From Bacillota bacterium (lineage in GTDB: Bacteria > Bacillota > Clostridia > Christensenellales > CAG-138), in assembly GCA_023461495.1 (NCBI GenBank), contig JAEYLA010000282.1, positions 1-5,921 on the forward strand: DNA of 5,921 nt, in the 5' to 3' direction. This document shows positions 1-5,414 of this stretch, in pieces. How positions within the stretch are numbered: position 1 is the first letter of the stretch; each line of letters starts with the position of its first letter. The notes beneath the pieces are model-generated. The model was not told the DNA's origin. It saw only the letters and a list, made by a program, of their open reading frames with translations, and did not search any database. The position numbers were made by a program, and so were the translations under genes.

Positions 1-227
1 CCCTCTGTCAACTCCCTTTTTTGAAGTTTTTTGCAGGATCATTTTTAGGGTACGTAAGCCTGCATTTTCCAAAGCCTTCGGGAGGTATGTCCGGCAAAAC
101 TGCTTGCAGCCTATCTCCTGTTGCCCAGCTTTGCATCACATTATTATCACATAAATAAAGATGCGCTTTATAAGAGTACTACGCCACGCATGAGCGTCCT
201 CGTTGCATAAACAAACTCTATATAATA
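1..227. other. Intergenic stretch downstream of flagellin, no convincing gene
   Basis: No gene is supported here. Short frames are open on both strands at once, which argues against real coding. The longest with a start is a 42-codon minus-strand frame at 8-136 that lacks a ribosome binding site. The stretch does hold several complementary segments that could fold (see the hairpin at 70-133 and the smaller stem TGCAGG 32-37 / CCTGCA 59-64), a short inverted repeat ACGC-ATGA-GCGT at 186-197, and an AT-rich part at 138-172. It may be a non-coding RNA, a dispersed intergenic repeat, or the remnant of a gene lying beyond the left edge. The sequence alone does not decide. Confidence 0.4.
70..133 (+). 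repeat. Long imperfect hairpin / inverted repeat, possible structured RNA
   Basis: Two stacked arms can be read directly. CAAAGC (70-75) pairs with GCTTTG (128-133), and CGGGAGGTA (79-87) pairs with TATCTCCTG (112-120) over nine base pairs. Two of those nine are G-U pairs if the RNA is read from the plus strand; on the minus strand they would be A-C mismatches. This weakly favours a plus-strand transcript. An asymmetric internal loop (3 against 7 nt) separates the arms, and the apical 24 nt can form a further small stem (GGC 93-95 with GCC 109-111, or GCAA 94-97 with TTGC 104-107). I could not match it to a riboswitch, 6S RNA or other known class. It may be a repeat element rather than a functional RNA. 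Confidence 0.35.
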
Positions 228-253
228 GGAAAAGCGGCTTGCGCCGCTTTTCC
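228..253 (-). terminator. Rho-independent terminator of the flagellin gene
   Basis: A perfect 11-bp stem (GGAAAAGCGGC at 228-238 with GCCGCTTTTCC at 243-253) closes a 4-nt loop. It lies 40 bp past the flagellin stop codon. Read on the minus strand, the GC core is followed by TTTT, then CC and an AT-rich TATTATATAG run. The A-tract and T-tract flanking the core are symmetric, so it could also stop transcription arriving from the left. A strong terminator fits a highly expressed, monocistronic flagellin gene. Confidence 0.85.
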
Positions 254-293
254 GTGGGGGGATAAAGGGGGAACACGATTCCTCTTGCGAGGC

Positions 294-1442
294 TTACTGG
301 AGCAGCTGGAGCACGCCCTGCGGCGCGGAGTTGGCCTGCGCCAACATGGCGGTGGCAGCCTGCACGAGAATGTTGTTCTTGGTGTAGTTGGTCATTTCCT
401 TCGCCATGTCGAGGTCGCGGATGCGGCTCTCCGCAGCGGAGAGATTCTCAGACGTGGTGTCCAGATTGTTGATCTTGTGCTGGAGACGGTTCTGATAAGC
501 ACCCAGAGCCGAACGCTGCGTGGAAACCTTATTGATTGCATTGTTTACAGTGGTAATAGCAGAAGCAGCATCAGTCTGGGTATCAAGTTTCACTGTGCTA
601 TCAAGGTCAAGCGCATCGGCGTCCATCTTGCCAATAGCAATTGCCATCGTATCACCCTGATTTGCACCCGTCTGGATAATGCTGTCCGTCTTGGTCGCTG
701 TGATTGCAAGATCGTTGTCCCCCAGAGTTGTGCCTGCAGCGAATCCGGTTCCGTGATATACAGTTACTGAACCTACAACACTGGTAACACTGTTAACAGT
801 ATCGGAAATGGTGTAAGTAGTCTGACCAGCAACAGAAGTATCCTGAGCAACAGTCCCCGCAGTTAATCCAGAGCCAGCAACCGAAGTTGCTGCTCCAGAT
901 GCAAAAGTAATAGTATACGTTCCTGCATCTTTTAAACCGTCAACGGAAATCTTCTTTACGCCATCATTATGCTCCTGAATATCAGAGCTAGCAGCAACCG
1001 CATGCGCAGTAGCTCCAAACGAACCATCCAGCAGCTTCTTTCCGTTAAAAGCAGTCTTGTTTGCGATGTCATTGATTTCCGCCTTGAGCGCCTGGAACTC
1101 TTCGTTCAGAGCATCGCGGTCAACAACATCACTGTCGTTCGTATCAGAAGCTGACTGGGTTGCAAGCTCACGCATACGCTGGAGGATGGAGTGGGTCTCG
1201 TTGAGCGCGCCTTCAGCGGTCTGCACGAGGGAGATCGCATCCTGGCTGTTCTTAGAGGCCATGTTCAGGCCACGGATCTGCGCGCGCATTTTCTCAGAAA
1301 TAGCCAAGCCCGCAGCATCGTCGCCCGCGCGATTGATGCGATAGCCGGAAGACAGCTTCTCAGTGGAGTTCGCAGAGTTCGCGGTGTTGATGGAATACTG
1401 ACGGTAGGTGTTCATGGACATCAGGTTGTTGTTAATACGCAT
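294..1442 (-). CDS. hag: Flagellin, filament structural protein
   Basis: Flagellin is the filament subunit, exported through the flagellar type III apparatus and polymerised at the tip. The protein is 382 residues. The N-terminal D0/D1 part (about 1-138) begins MRINNNLMSMNTYRQ and contains the hallmark LSSGYRINRAGDDAAGLAIS at 30-49 and LQRMRELATQ at 87-96. The C-terminal D1/D0 part (about 285-382) has SALGAYQNRLQHKINNL at 311-327 and ends in VLQLLQ. Between them lies a Thr/Ser/Gly/Ala-rich variable domain (about 140-284), the surface-exposed part in this family. The frame stays open 51 codons further upstream, but I chose the ATG at 1442 because AAGGAGG sits 8 nt before it, the family N-terminus starts exactly there, and the extension runs through the sigma-28 promoter. 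Expression is probably late, sigma-28 dependent and possibly CsrA controlled. The symbol could equally be fliC. Identity is certain; the naming is convention. Confidence 0.97.
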   Translation of the reverse strand: MRINNNLMSMNTYRQYSINTANSANSTEKLSSGYRINRAGDDAAGLAISEKMRAQIRGLNMASKNSQDAISLVQTAEGALNETHSILQRMRELATQSASDTNDSDVVDRDALNEEFQALKAEINDIANKTAFNGKKLLDGSFGATAHAVAASSDIQEHNDGVKKISVDGLKDAGTYTITFASGAATSVAGSGLTAGTVAQDTSVAGQTTYTISDTVNSVTSVVGSVTVYHGTGFAAGTTLGDNDLAITATKTDSIIQTGANQGDTMAIAIGKMDADALDLDSTVKLDTQTDAASAITTVNNAINKVSTQRSALGAYQNRLQHKINNLDTTSENLSAAESRIRDLDMAKEMTNYTKNNILVQAATAMLAQANSAPQGVLQLLQ

Positions 1443-1450
1443 TAGGGGTT

Positions 1451-1457
1451 CCTCCTT
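1451..1457 (-). promoter_or_regulatory. Flagellin ribosome binding site, possible CsrA site
   Basis: On the minus strand this reads AAGGAGG, a near-perfect Shine-Dalgarno, 8 nt before the ATG at 1442. It decides the start. It also contains the AAGGA core that CsrA recognises, so a bound CsrA would block ribosome entry, as is established for hag of Bacillus subtilis. The CsrA role here is inferred. Confidence 0.85.
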
Positions 1458-1467
1458 GATTTTTATC

Positions 1468-1479
1468 GGCATCCATGCC
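1468..1479 (-). promoter_or_regulatory. Candidate CsrA-binding hairpin in the flagellin leader
   Basis: The minus strand reads GGCATGGATGCC: a 4-bp stem GGCA/TGCC presenting TGGA in the loop, so that AUGGAU forms the loop with its closing pair. CsrA prefers A(N)GGA displayed in a hairpin loop. Sixteen nucleotides separate this GGA from the first GGA in the Shine-Dalgarno, a distance one CsrA dimer could bridge. This copies the two-site layout of the B. subtilis hag leader. No csrA or fliW lies within the window, so the assignment rests on motif and position only. Confidence 0.45.
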
Positions 1480-1555
1480 TTTTTTGACGGCCAAGCGGGC
1501 CTTTTTGCCACCGGCGCCTGGTATGCATCCGGGCCTTCCTGAGCATCTGCTATAA

Positions 1556-1582
1556 TAATCGGCTCTTTCCTTTTGGACTTTA
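1556..1582 (-). promoter_or_regulatory. Sigma-28 (SigD-type) promoter of flagellin
   Basis: Minus strand: -35 box TAAAG (TAAA at 1582-1579), a 15-bp spacer, then -10 box GCCGATTA (1563-1556). The family consensus is TAAA-N15-GCCGATAA, so only one base of the -10 core departs from it. Transcription would begin near 1549, giving a leader of about 107 nt. This is the expected promoter class for a late filament gene and supports a sigma-28/FlgM checkpoint in this organism. Confidence 0.88.
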
Positions 1583-1642
1583 GCGTCCCAATCAAAATTT
1601 TTCGCGTTTTTTTACCGCATCCTGTCAGAATTAGGTATCATT

Positions 1643-1676
1643 CGGCAAAAAAGTATTGAATCTGCCTCTTTTGCCG
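1643..1676. repeat. Inverted repeat spanning the fliF -35 region, candidate operator
   Basis: CGGCAAAA (1643-1650) and TTTTGCCG (1669-1676) are perfect 8-bp arms around an 18-bp gap. The match resumes after one mismatch on each side (AT at 1640-1641, AT at 1678-1679). The -35 box of the fliF promoter lies inside the gap and the right arm fills most of the promoter spacer, so a dimer bound here would compete with RNA polymerase. It is not followed by a T-run in either direction, so it is not a terminator. The binding protein is unknown. Confidence 0.45.
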
Positions 1677-1684
1677 TATACAAT
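1656..1684 (+). promoter_or_regulatory. Sigma-A-type promoter of the fliF operon
   Basis: TTGAAT (1656-1661) and TACAAT (1679-1684) are separated by exactly 17 bp. Each box is close to the TTGACA/TATAAT consensus. Initiation would fall near 1691, leaving a leader of about 115 nt before fliF. No sigma-28 or sigma-54 pattern was seen on this strand in the gap. Use of the vegetative sigma factor fits an early, basal-body operon. Confidence 0.65.
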
Positions 1685-1710
1685 ACATATGTGGAATTGT
1701 GTAGTATTGT
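1680..1710. repeat. Second inverted repeat, from the fliF -10 box into the leader
   Basis: ACAATAC (1680-1686) and GTATTGT (1704-1710) are perfect 7-bp arms around 17 bp. The left arm overlaps the -10 box and the right arm lies around +14 to +20. It could be a second operator or, in RNA, a weak hairpin only if transcription starts further upstream. Arm sequence differs from the repeat at 1643-1676, so a different binding protein would be expected. Confidence 0.3.
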
Positions 1711-1745
1711 GGCATTATATACAGTATCTTGTGTTCTCTGGCCTC

Positions 1746-1775
1746 TTCTCTGCCGCAGTGGGAAACGGCGGGGAA
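1746..1775 (+). promoter_or_regulatory. Hairpin in the fliF 5' leader
   Basis: TTCTCTGCCG (1746-1755) pairs fully with CGGCGGGGAA (1766-1775): ten base pairs, two of them G-U when read as plus-strand RNA, around the 10-nt loop CAGTGGGAAA. The G-U pairs mean it folds well only in the fliF transcript. No U-run follows, so it is not an intrinsic terminator. It ends 17 nt before the ribosome binding site and may affect stability or translation of the operon mRNA. Confidence 0.45.
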
Positions 1776-1792
1776 AAGAATAACGATATGAT

Positions 1793-1798
1793 AGGTGA
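1793..1798 (+). promoter_or_regulatory. Ribosome binding site for the TTG start of fliF
   Basis: AGGTGA lies 6 nt before TTG at 1805. Its TGA is also the in-frame stop that closes the fliF frame upstream, so the start cannot lie further left. The next in-frame ATG is at codon 56, well past the first membrane segment. TTG is therefore the only reasonable start. Confidence 0.75.
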
Positions 1799-1804
1799 AC
1801 GCAA

Positions 1805-3475
1805 TTGGATTTTTTAAAAAACACATTTGGCAAGATTGCCGACTATTTTAAGGGCCTTGAGAAAGGGCAGAAGACCCGGCTTCTTGTTTTCAGTATTTTA
1901 GCGGTGGCAATCATTGTTGCCGCTTCTGTATTGCTGAACCAAAAATCGTATACGGTGCTGTACACCGGTATGGAAACGCAGGATGCGGGCGAGGTGCTCG
2001 CACTACTACAGGAAATGAAGGTGGATTCAAAAGCGCAGGGTACAGACACCATATTGGTAGAAACCAACCAAGCAGATAGCGTGAGGATGCAGCTTGCAGC
2101 CGAAGGATACCCGAAGAGCGGTCAGAATTTCGATATTTTTTCCAAATCCTCCGGGCTTGGCGCTACGGATATGGAAAAGCGCGTCTACTATCAGTTCCAG
2201 CTACAGGAAAATCTGGGACAGGTCATTAAAAAGATGGGAAAGATTGAGGATGCAATCGTCAACCTTTCCCTCGCGCAGGAAAGCGCCTATGTGCTCTCCA
2301 ATGATGAAAAACCCGCTTCCGCTTCCGTATTATTAAAGCTGAAAGACAAAGAAACGCTGACCTCCGCGGAAGCCCGCACGATTGCCGAATTGGTCTCCAA
2401 AAGCGTTTCCGGCCTTAGCGTAGAGGACGTCCGCATTGTTGATGCCAATATGACCCTCTATAGGACGGATGAAGATCCCGCAGCCCCCGCGCCTACGCCG
2501 GATGTCTTCCAGGACGTCGGCACGCAGATTGCCCTGCAGCAGTCCGTACAGGACAGCCTGCAGAAGCAGGTGATTGAGCTGCTCTCCCCCGTGTTTGGCG
2601 AAGGCAGGGTCAGCGCGCAGGTCAGCGTCACGATGAACTTTGATAAGCAGTCCTCCGAAAGCGTTGTGTTCGCGCCGCCTGTCGCCGATATGCAGGAAGG
2701 CCTTGCTGTCAGCATGCAGGAGCTTGCGGAAACCATCAAGGGCGACGCTGCGGCCCAGGGACCAACGGGCACCGACTCTAACGGAGGCACCAATACCACA
2801 ACCACCTATCCCGAAGTTGAGGTGGATGGCGATTCCATCTACAGCAAGGTCAGCAAGGAAACAAACCTTGAACTGAATGAAACGCGTACGCAGATTGACA
2901 ATGCGCGCGGCATCATTACCGGCCTTTCCGTTGGCATTGTGATCGATAACTCCGGTATGGAGGACGACTATACCGAAAGTGTACAGGAGCTTGTGGCAAG
3001 CGCCATCGGCGTGACGCCGGAATATGTATCGGTTGCTATGATTCCGTTCTTCAGCCTGCAGCAGAGCGAAACCTCCCAGCAGAGCGCCGAAGAAGCGTTT
3101 AACAACCAAAAAGAGCTGATTGACCAGGCCAACGCCGCCGCCACGAGGAACACGCTCATCATTGCGGGGGCCATTGTCATTGTCGTGCTCCTCCTGTTGA
3201 TCGCCGTGCTTTCGCTGCGCAAAAAACCCGCTCCTATTTATACGGTTGCGGAAGCTGCGGAACCCGGCGCCTATATGGACCTGGAGGCCGGAGAAGCGGA
3301 TATGCTGCCAGAGGAATACGAAGCGCTTGAAGAGCCGGAGTACGAAGAAGAGCCGGTGCCTGAGATCGAGGAAAAGCAGGATACCACGCTCAACTCTTTG
3401 GAGAAATATATCGATAAGAGTCCCGAGGCCGTTGTTCAGCTTCTGCGCAATTGGCTCAGCGACGATGCAAAATAA
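1805..3475 (+). CDS. fliF: Flagellar MS-ring protein FliF
   Basis: FliF oligomers form the MS-ring in the cytoplasmic membrane, the base on which the rod, rotor and export gate assemble. The protein is 556 residues, normal for the family. A short amphipathic N-terminus is followed by a membrane segment at about 25-44. A YscJ/FliF-type ring-building region follows (about 45-215), with GYPKSG at 101-106 and the TDMEKRVYYQFQLQ helix near 121-134. The larger ring-building domain and beta-collar span about 240-420 and include a low-complexity Gly/Thr/Asn loop (319-334). The second membrane segment is about 449-471. A cytoplasmic tail follows: a Glu-rich stretch (486-523), then the C-terminal helix (about 527-556) that binds FliG in this family. 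It starts with TTG. fliG begins 33 nt downstream. fliE, usually the upstream neighbour, is absent here. Confidence 0.97.
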   Translation: MDFLKNTFGKIADYFKGLEKGQKTRLLVFSILAVAIIVAASVLLNQKSYTVLYTGMETQDAGEVLALLQEMKVDSKAQGTDTILVETNQADSVRMQLAAEGYPKSGQNFDIFSKSSGLGATDMEKRVYYQFQLQENLGQVIKKMGKIEDAIVNLSLAQESAYVLSNDEKPASASVLLKLKDKETLTSAEARTIAELVSKSVSGLSVEDVRIVDANMTLYRTDEDPAAPAPTPDVFQDVGTQIALQQSVQDSLQKQVIELLSPVFGEGRVSAQVSVTMNFDKQSSESVVFAPPVADMQEGLAVSMQELAETIKGDAAAQGPTGTDSNGGTNTTTTYPEVEVDGDSIYSKVSKETNLELNETRTQIDNARGIITGLSVGIVIDNSGMEDDYTESVQELVASAIGVTPEYVSVAMIPFFSLQQSETSQQSAEEAFNNQKELIDQANAAATRNTLIIAGAIVIVVLLLLIAVLSLRKKPAPIYTVAEAAEPGAYMDLEAGEADMLPEEYEALEEPEYEEEPVPEIEEKQDTTLNSLEKYIDKSPEAVVQLLRNWLSDDAK

Positions 3476-3498
3476 GCGTATGTTCGTGATTTCTGAAC

Positions 3499-3503
3499 GG
3501 AGG
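3499..3503 (+). promoter_or_regulatory. Ribosome binding site of fliG
   Basis: GGAGG lies 5 nt before the ATG at 3509, within the 33-nt fliF-fliG gap. No promoter or terminator is visible in the gap, so the two genes should share a transcript. Confidence 0.75.
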
Positions 3504-3508
3504 ATGCT

Positions 3509-4516
3509 ATGGCAGCCCAAGGTTTAAGTTCAAAAGAAAAGGCCGCGGTGTTAATGATCTCCTTAGGAAAAACCCATGCGGCGAAATTATATCCCTTCTT
3601 TTCGGAAGAGGAAGTGGAACAGCTCACTTTGGCCATTACCGGCGTTCGCCGCATCGATCCCGAGGTCAAGGATTCGGTTGTGAGCGAATTCTACGAAATT
3701 TGCATGGCGCAGAAATTTATTTCCGAGGGCGGCATCGATTACGCCAAGGAAGTATTGGATCAGGCCTTTGGGGAAACCCGCGCAAACGAGCTGATTTCCC
3801 GCCTGTCCTCGGCCCTCCGCGTCCGCCCTTTTGATTTTGTGCGGCGTGCCGACAGCTCCCAGATTTATAACTTCCTACAGGATGAGCACCCGCAGACGAT
3901 CGCACTGATCCTTTCTTATCTGGAGCCCAAGCAGGCCGCCCCCGTACTCGCCTCCCTGCCCTTTGAAAAGCAGGCGAATGTAATCATGCGCATTGCGAGC
4001 ATGGGCGCGTCCTCGCATGAATATGTAAAGGATACCGAGCGCGTATTGGAGCACCGTCTTTCCACCCTGATGTTTGGCAACCAGACCGTGGCGGGTGGTA
4101 TCGACAGCCTGGTCAACATCATCAACAGCGTTGACCGCGGGACGGAGAAGCGCCTGCTTGCCGCCCTGGAGCAGACGGATCCCGAGCTTGCCGAGGACAT
4201 CAAGAACCGCATGTTTGTGTTCGAGGACATTACAAAGCTTACGGATCAGGCCATACAGCGTATCCTGCGCGAGGTGGACAACCGCGACTTGGCTGTTGCG
4301 CTCAAGACTGCCGGCAAGGAGGTTACAAAGGCAATCTTCGACAATACCTCCAAGCGCCTGCAGGACATGATCAAGGAGGATATCGAATACATGGGGCCGG
4401 TGCGTGTGCGCGACGTGGAAGAAGCGCAGCAAAAGATTGTCAATATCATCCGCAAGCTGGATGATGCCGGCGAGATATTCATTTCCCGCAGCAAGGAGGA
4501 TGAGATGATTGTTTAA
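3509..4516 (+). CDS. fliG: Flagellar motor switch protein FliG
   Basis: FliG forms the upper layer of the cytoplasmic switch: its N-terminus binds FliF, its middle and C-terminal parts bind FliM, and its C-terminal domain meets the stator to generate torque. The protein is 335 residues, the usual size. The N-domain (about 1-98) contains GVRRID at 45-50. The middle domain carries the conserved EHPQT at 126-130. A flexible GG linker is at 196-197 and MFVF at 235-238. In the C-terminal domain the charged torque residues known from E. coli (K264, R281, D288, D289, R297) line up by eye with K266, R283, E290, D291 and R299, so all charges are kept with one Asp-to-Glu change. The end MIV resembles the family's usual C-terminus. 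The last 8 nt overlap the fliH start. Confidence 0.98.
   Translation: MAAQGLSSKEKAAVLMISLGKTHAAKLYPFFSEEEVEQLTLAITGVRRIDPEVKDSVVSEFYEICMAQKFISEGGIDYAKEVLDQAFGETRANELISRLSSALRVRPFDFVRRADSSQIYNFLQDEHPQTIALILSYLEPKQAAPVLASLPFEKQANVIMRIASMGASSHEYVKDTERVLEHRLSTLMFGNQTVAGGIDSLVNIINSVDRGTEKRLLAALEQTDPELAEDIKNRMFVFEDITKLTDQAIQRILREVDNRDLAVALKTAGKEVTKAIFDNTSKRLQDMIKEDIEYMGPVRVRDVEEAQQKIVNIIRKLDDAGEIFISRSKEDEMIV
4493..4499 (+). promoter_or_regulatory. Ribosome binding site for fliH, inside fliG
   Basis: AAGGAGG lies within the last fliG codons, 9 nt before the TTG at 4509. A TGA at 4506-4508 closes the fliH frame immediately upstream, so TTG is the first possible start. The perfect Shine-Dalgarno compensates for the weaker start codon and suggests reinitiation by ribosomes finishing fliG. 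Confidence 0.8.
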
Positions 4517-5414
4517 AATCGACAAATCATCGGTTGAATTTCTTGATGCAAACCGTTTCCTTACCGTTGTTTCCCCTGCTTCGCAGGAAGAAACAGATTC
4601 GGCCCCGAAAAATTCGGCATCGCCCGACGGTGATGCTTCCACAGTCCGGCAGCAAGCGTCCGCGCCTCTCCGTTTGGAGAAGCCGGATGCTTCCTTTCAA
4701 GATCGCACAGAGCATGCATCCGGCCCCGATAATGCGATAATAATGATGGAAGAAAGCCCTGAACAATTCCTCATCAGTGCAGCCAAGGCCGCCGAAGGAA
4801 TTCTTTCTGATGCCGCAGCGCAGGCCGCGAAGCTTCTAGAAGACGCAAAATATGACTCCTTTTGTATCAACGCCGAGGCCGCAAAAAATGCCGAGCAGAT
4901 TCGCATTGAGGCCTGGCAGAAAGGGTACAGCGAAGGGCTTGCCTGTGCAAATGAGCAGGCCGAGCAGCACAGGCGCGACTTTGAGGCGCTCGTGGGGAGC
5001 ATCCTTTCCCAGACGGACCAATTTACAAAAAGCGTGAACGCGGCATTTGAAGAGAACGTGCTGCGGCTTTCTTTTGCGATTGCAAAAAAAATAATTAATA
5101 TTGAGCTCAAAAACAACGATATTGTATTTGAGCAATTGATCAAGCGCACGTTGCAGCTTCATCATGAGGAAAGTAGGTTTTTCCTGCGCGTAAGCCCTTC
5201 CGCCTATGAACGGTATTTTCAAAACGGCTCGGATTGGCTCAAATCCTCCATGGAAACTGCTCCTTTTAAAGTGATAGCTGATACAACCCTTCCGGAATAC
5301 GGCATCCTGATGGAAACGGAAGACGGCTCCTTTAAAACCGGGCCGGATGTCCAGCTTGAAATTCTGAAAGAGGCGCTTGGCGTCAAAGGTTCTGCCGATG
5401 AAGCCGTTCTTTGA
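4509..5414 (+). CDS. fliH: Flagellar export apparatus protein FliH
   Basis: FliH is the peripheral stalk-like partner of the ATPase FliI. It holds FliI at the export gate and C-ring and restrains its activity. The protein is 301 residues. The N-terminal MFKIDKSS resembles Firmicutes FliH starts. Residues 22-80 are polar, low-complexity and poorly conserved. An Ala/Glu/Lys-rich helical region (about 82-160) includes GYSEG at 139-143, the GxxxG type of motif expected in FliH. The C-terminal domain (about 165-290) ends with LPEYGILMETEDGS (261-274) and DVQLEILKEAL (280-290), matching the family's YscL/FliH fold. Assignment rests on these features plus position between fliG and fliI, since FliH is weakly conserved. 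It overlaps fliG by 8 nt and fliI by 17 nt. It starts with TTG. Confidence 0.92.
   Translation: MFKIDKSSVEFLDANRFLTVVSPASQEETDSAPKNSASPDGDASTVRQQASAPLRLEKPDASFQDRTEHASGPDNAIIMMEESPEQFLISAAKAAEGILSDAAAQAAKLLEDAKYDSFCINAEAAKNAEQIRIEAWQKGYSEGLACANEQAEQHRRDFEALVGSILSQTDQFTKSVNAAFEENVLRLSFAIAKKIINIELKNNDIVFEQLIKRTLQLHHEESRFFLRVSPSAYERYFQNGSDWLKSSMETAPFKVIADTTLPEYGILMETEDGSFKTGPDVQLEILKEALGVKGSADEAVL

Larger units (their letters stand above)
1443..1804. promoter_or_regulatory. Divergent regulatory region between flagellin and fliF
   Basis: This 362-bp gap has no gene. It carries the flagellin leader and sigma-28 promoter on the minus strand (1443-1582), an A/T-rich stretch at 1592-1612 that would lie just upstream of that promoter as a possible UP-like element, and the fliF promoter with inverted repeats plus the fliF leader on the plus strand (about 1643-1804). 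The two promoters point away from each other, and their -35 boxes are about 73 bp apart. A regulator bound between them could affect both the early and late flagellar classes; that is inference. Confidence 0.7.

Noticed and set aside
8..136. A 42-codon minus-strand frame (MQSWATGDRL... ending KKGS)
   Set aside because: No ribosome binding site, plus-strand frames are open over the same bases, and codons such as AGG and ATA are unlike the flagellar genes. It could be a gene remnant, but I cannot support it.
203..226. Promoter-like pair TTGCAT and TATAAT on the plus strand
   Set aside because: The spacer is only 12 bp and the downstream sequence is a terminator stem facing flagellin, with no plus-strand gene to serve.
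1463..1470. A second sigma-28 -10-like box, GCCGATAA on the minus strand
   Set aside because: No TAAA lies 15 bp upstream, and initiation there would leave almost no room before the Shine-Dalgarno.
1489..1506. Terminator-like hairpin GGCC-AAGCG-GGCC followed by TTTTT on the plus strand
   Set aside because: Only a 4-bp stem, and no plus-strand gene ends before it.
1443..1595. N-terminal extension of flagellin by 51 codons to an ATG at 1595
   Set aside because: The extension passes through the sigma-28 promoter and the Shine-Dalgarno, and flagellins start at the MRINNN site.
1690..1701. TGTGGAATTGTG, identical to part of the E. coli lac promoter/operator region
   Set aside because: The rest of the operator symmetry is missing and the surrounding bases differ, so it is a chance match and not vector sequence.
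1833..1846. GCCGACTA inside fliF as a sigma-28 -10 box, and TGGCAAGATTGC as a sigma-54 site
   Set aside because: The nearest TAAA is 19 bp away instead of 15, and the GG-GC spacing does not fit sigma-54. Both lie within the coding sequence.
2333..3520. A long antisense open frame (395 codons) opposite fliF, and similar ones opposite fliG and fliH
   Set aside because: They are shadows of codon bias in the sense genes, with no ribosome sites and no recognisable domains.
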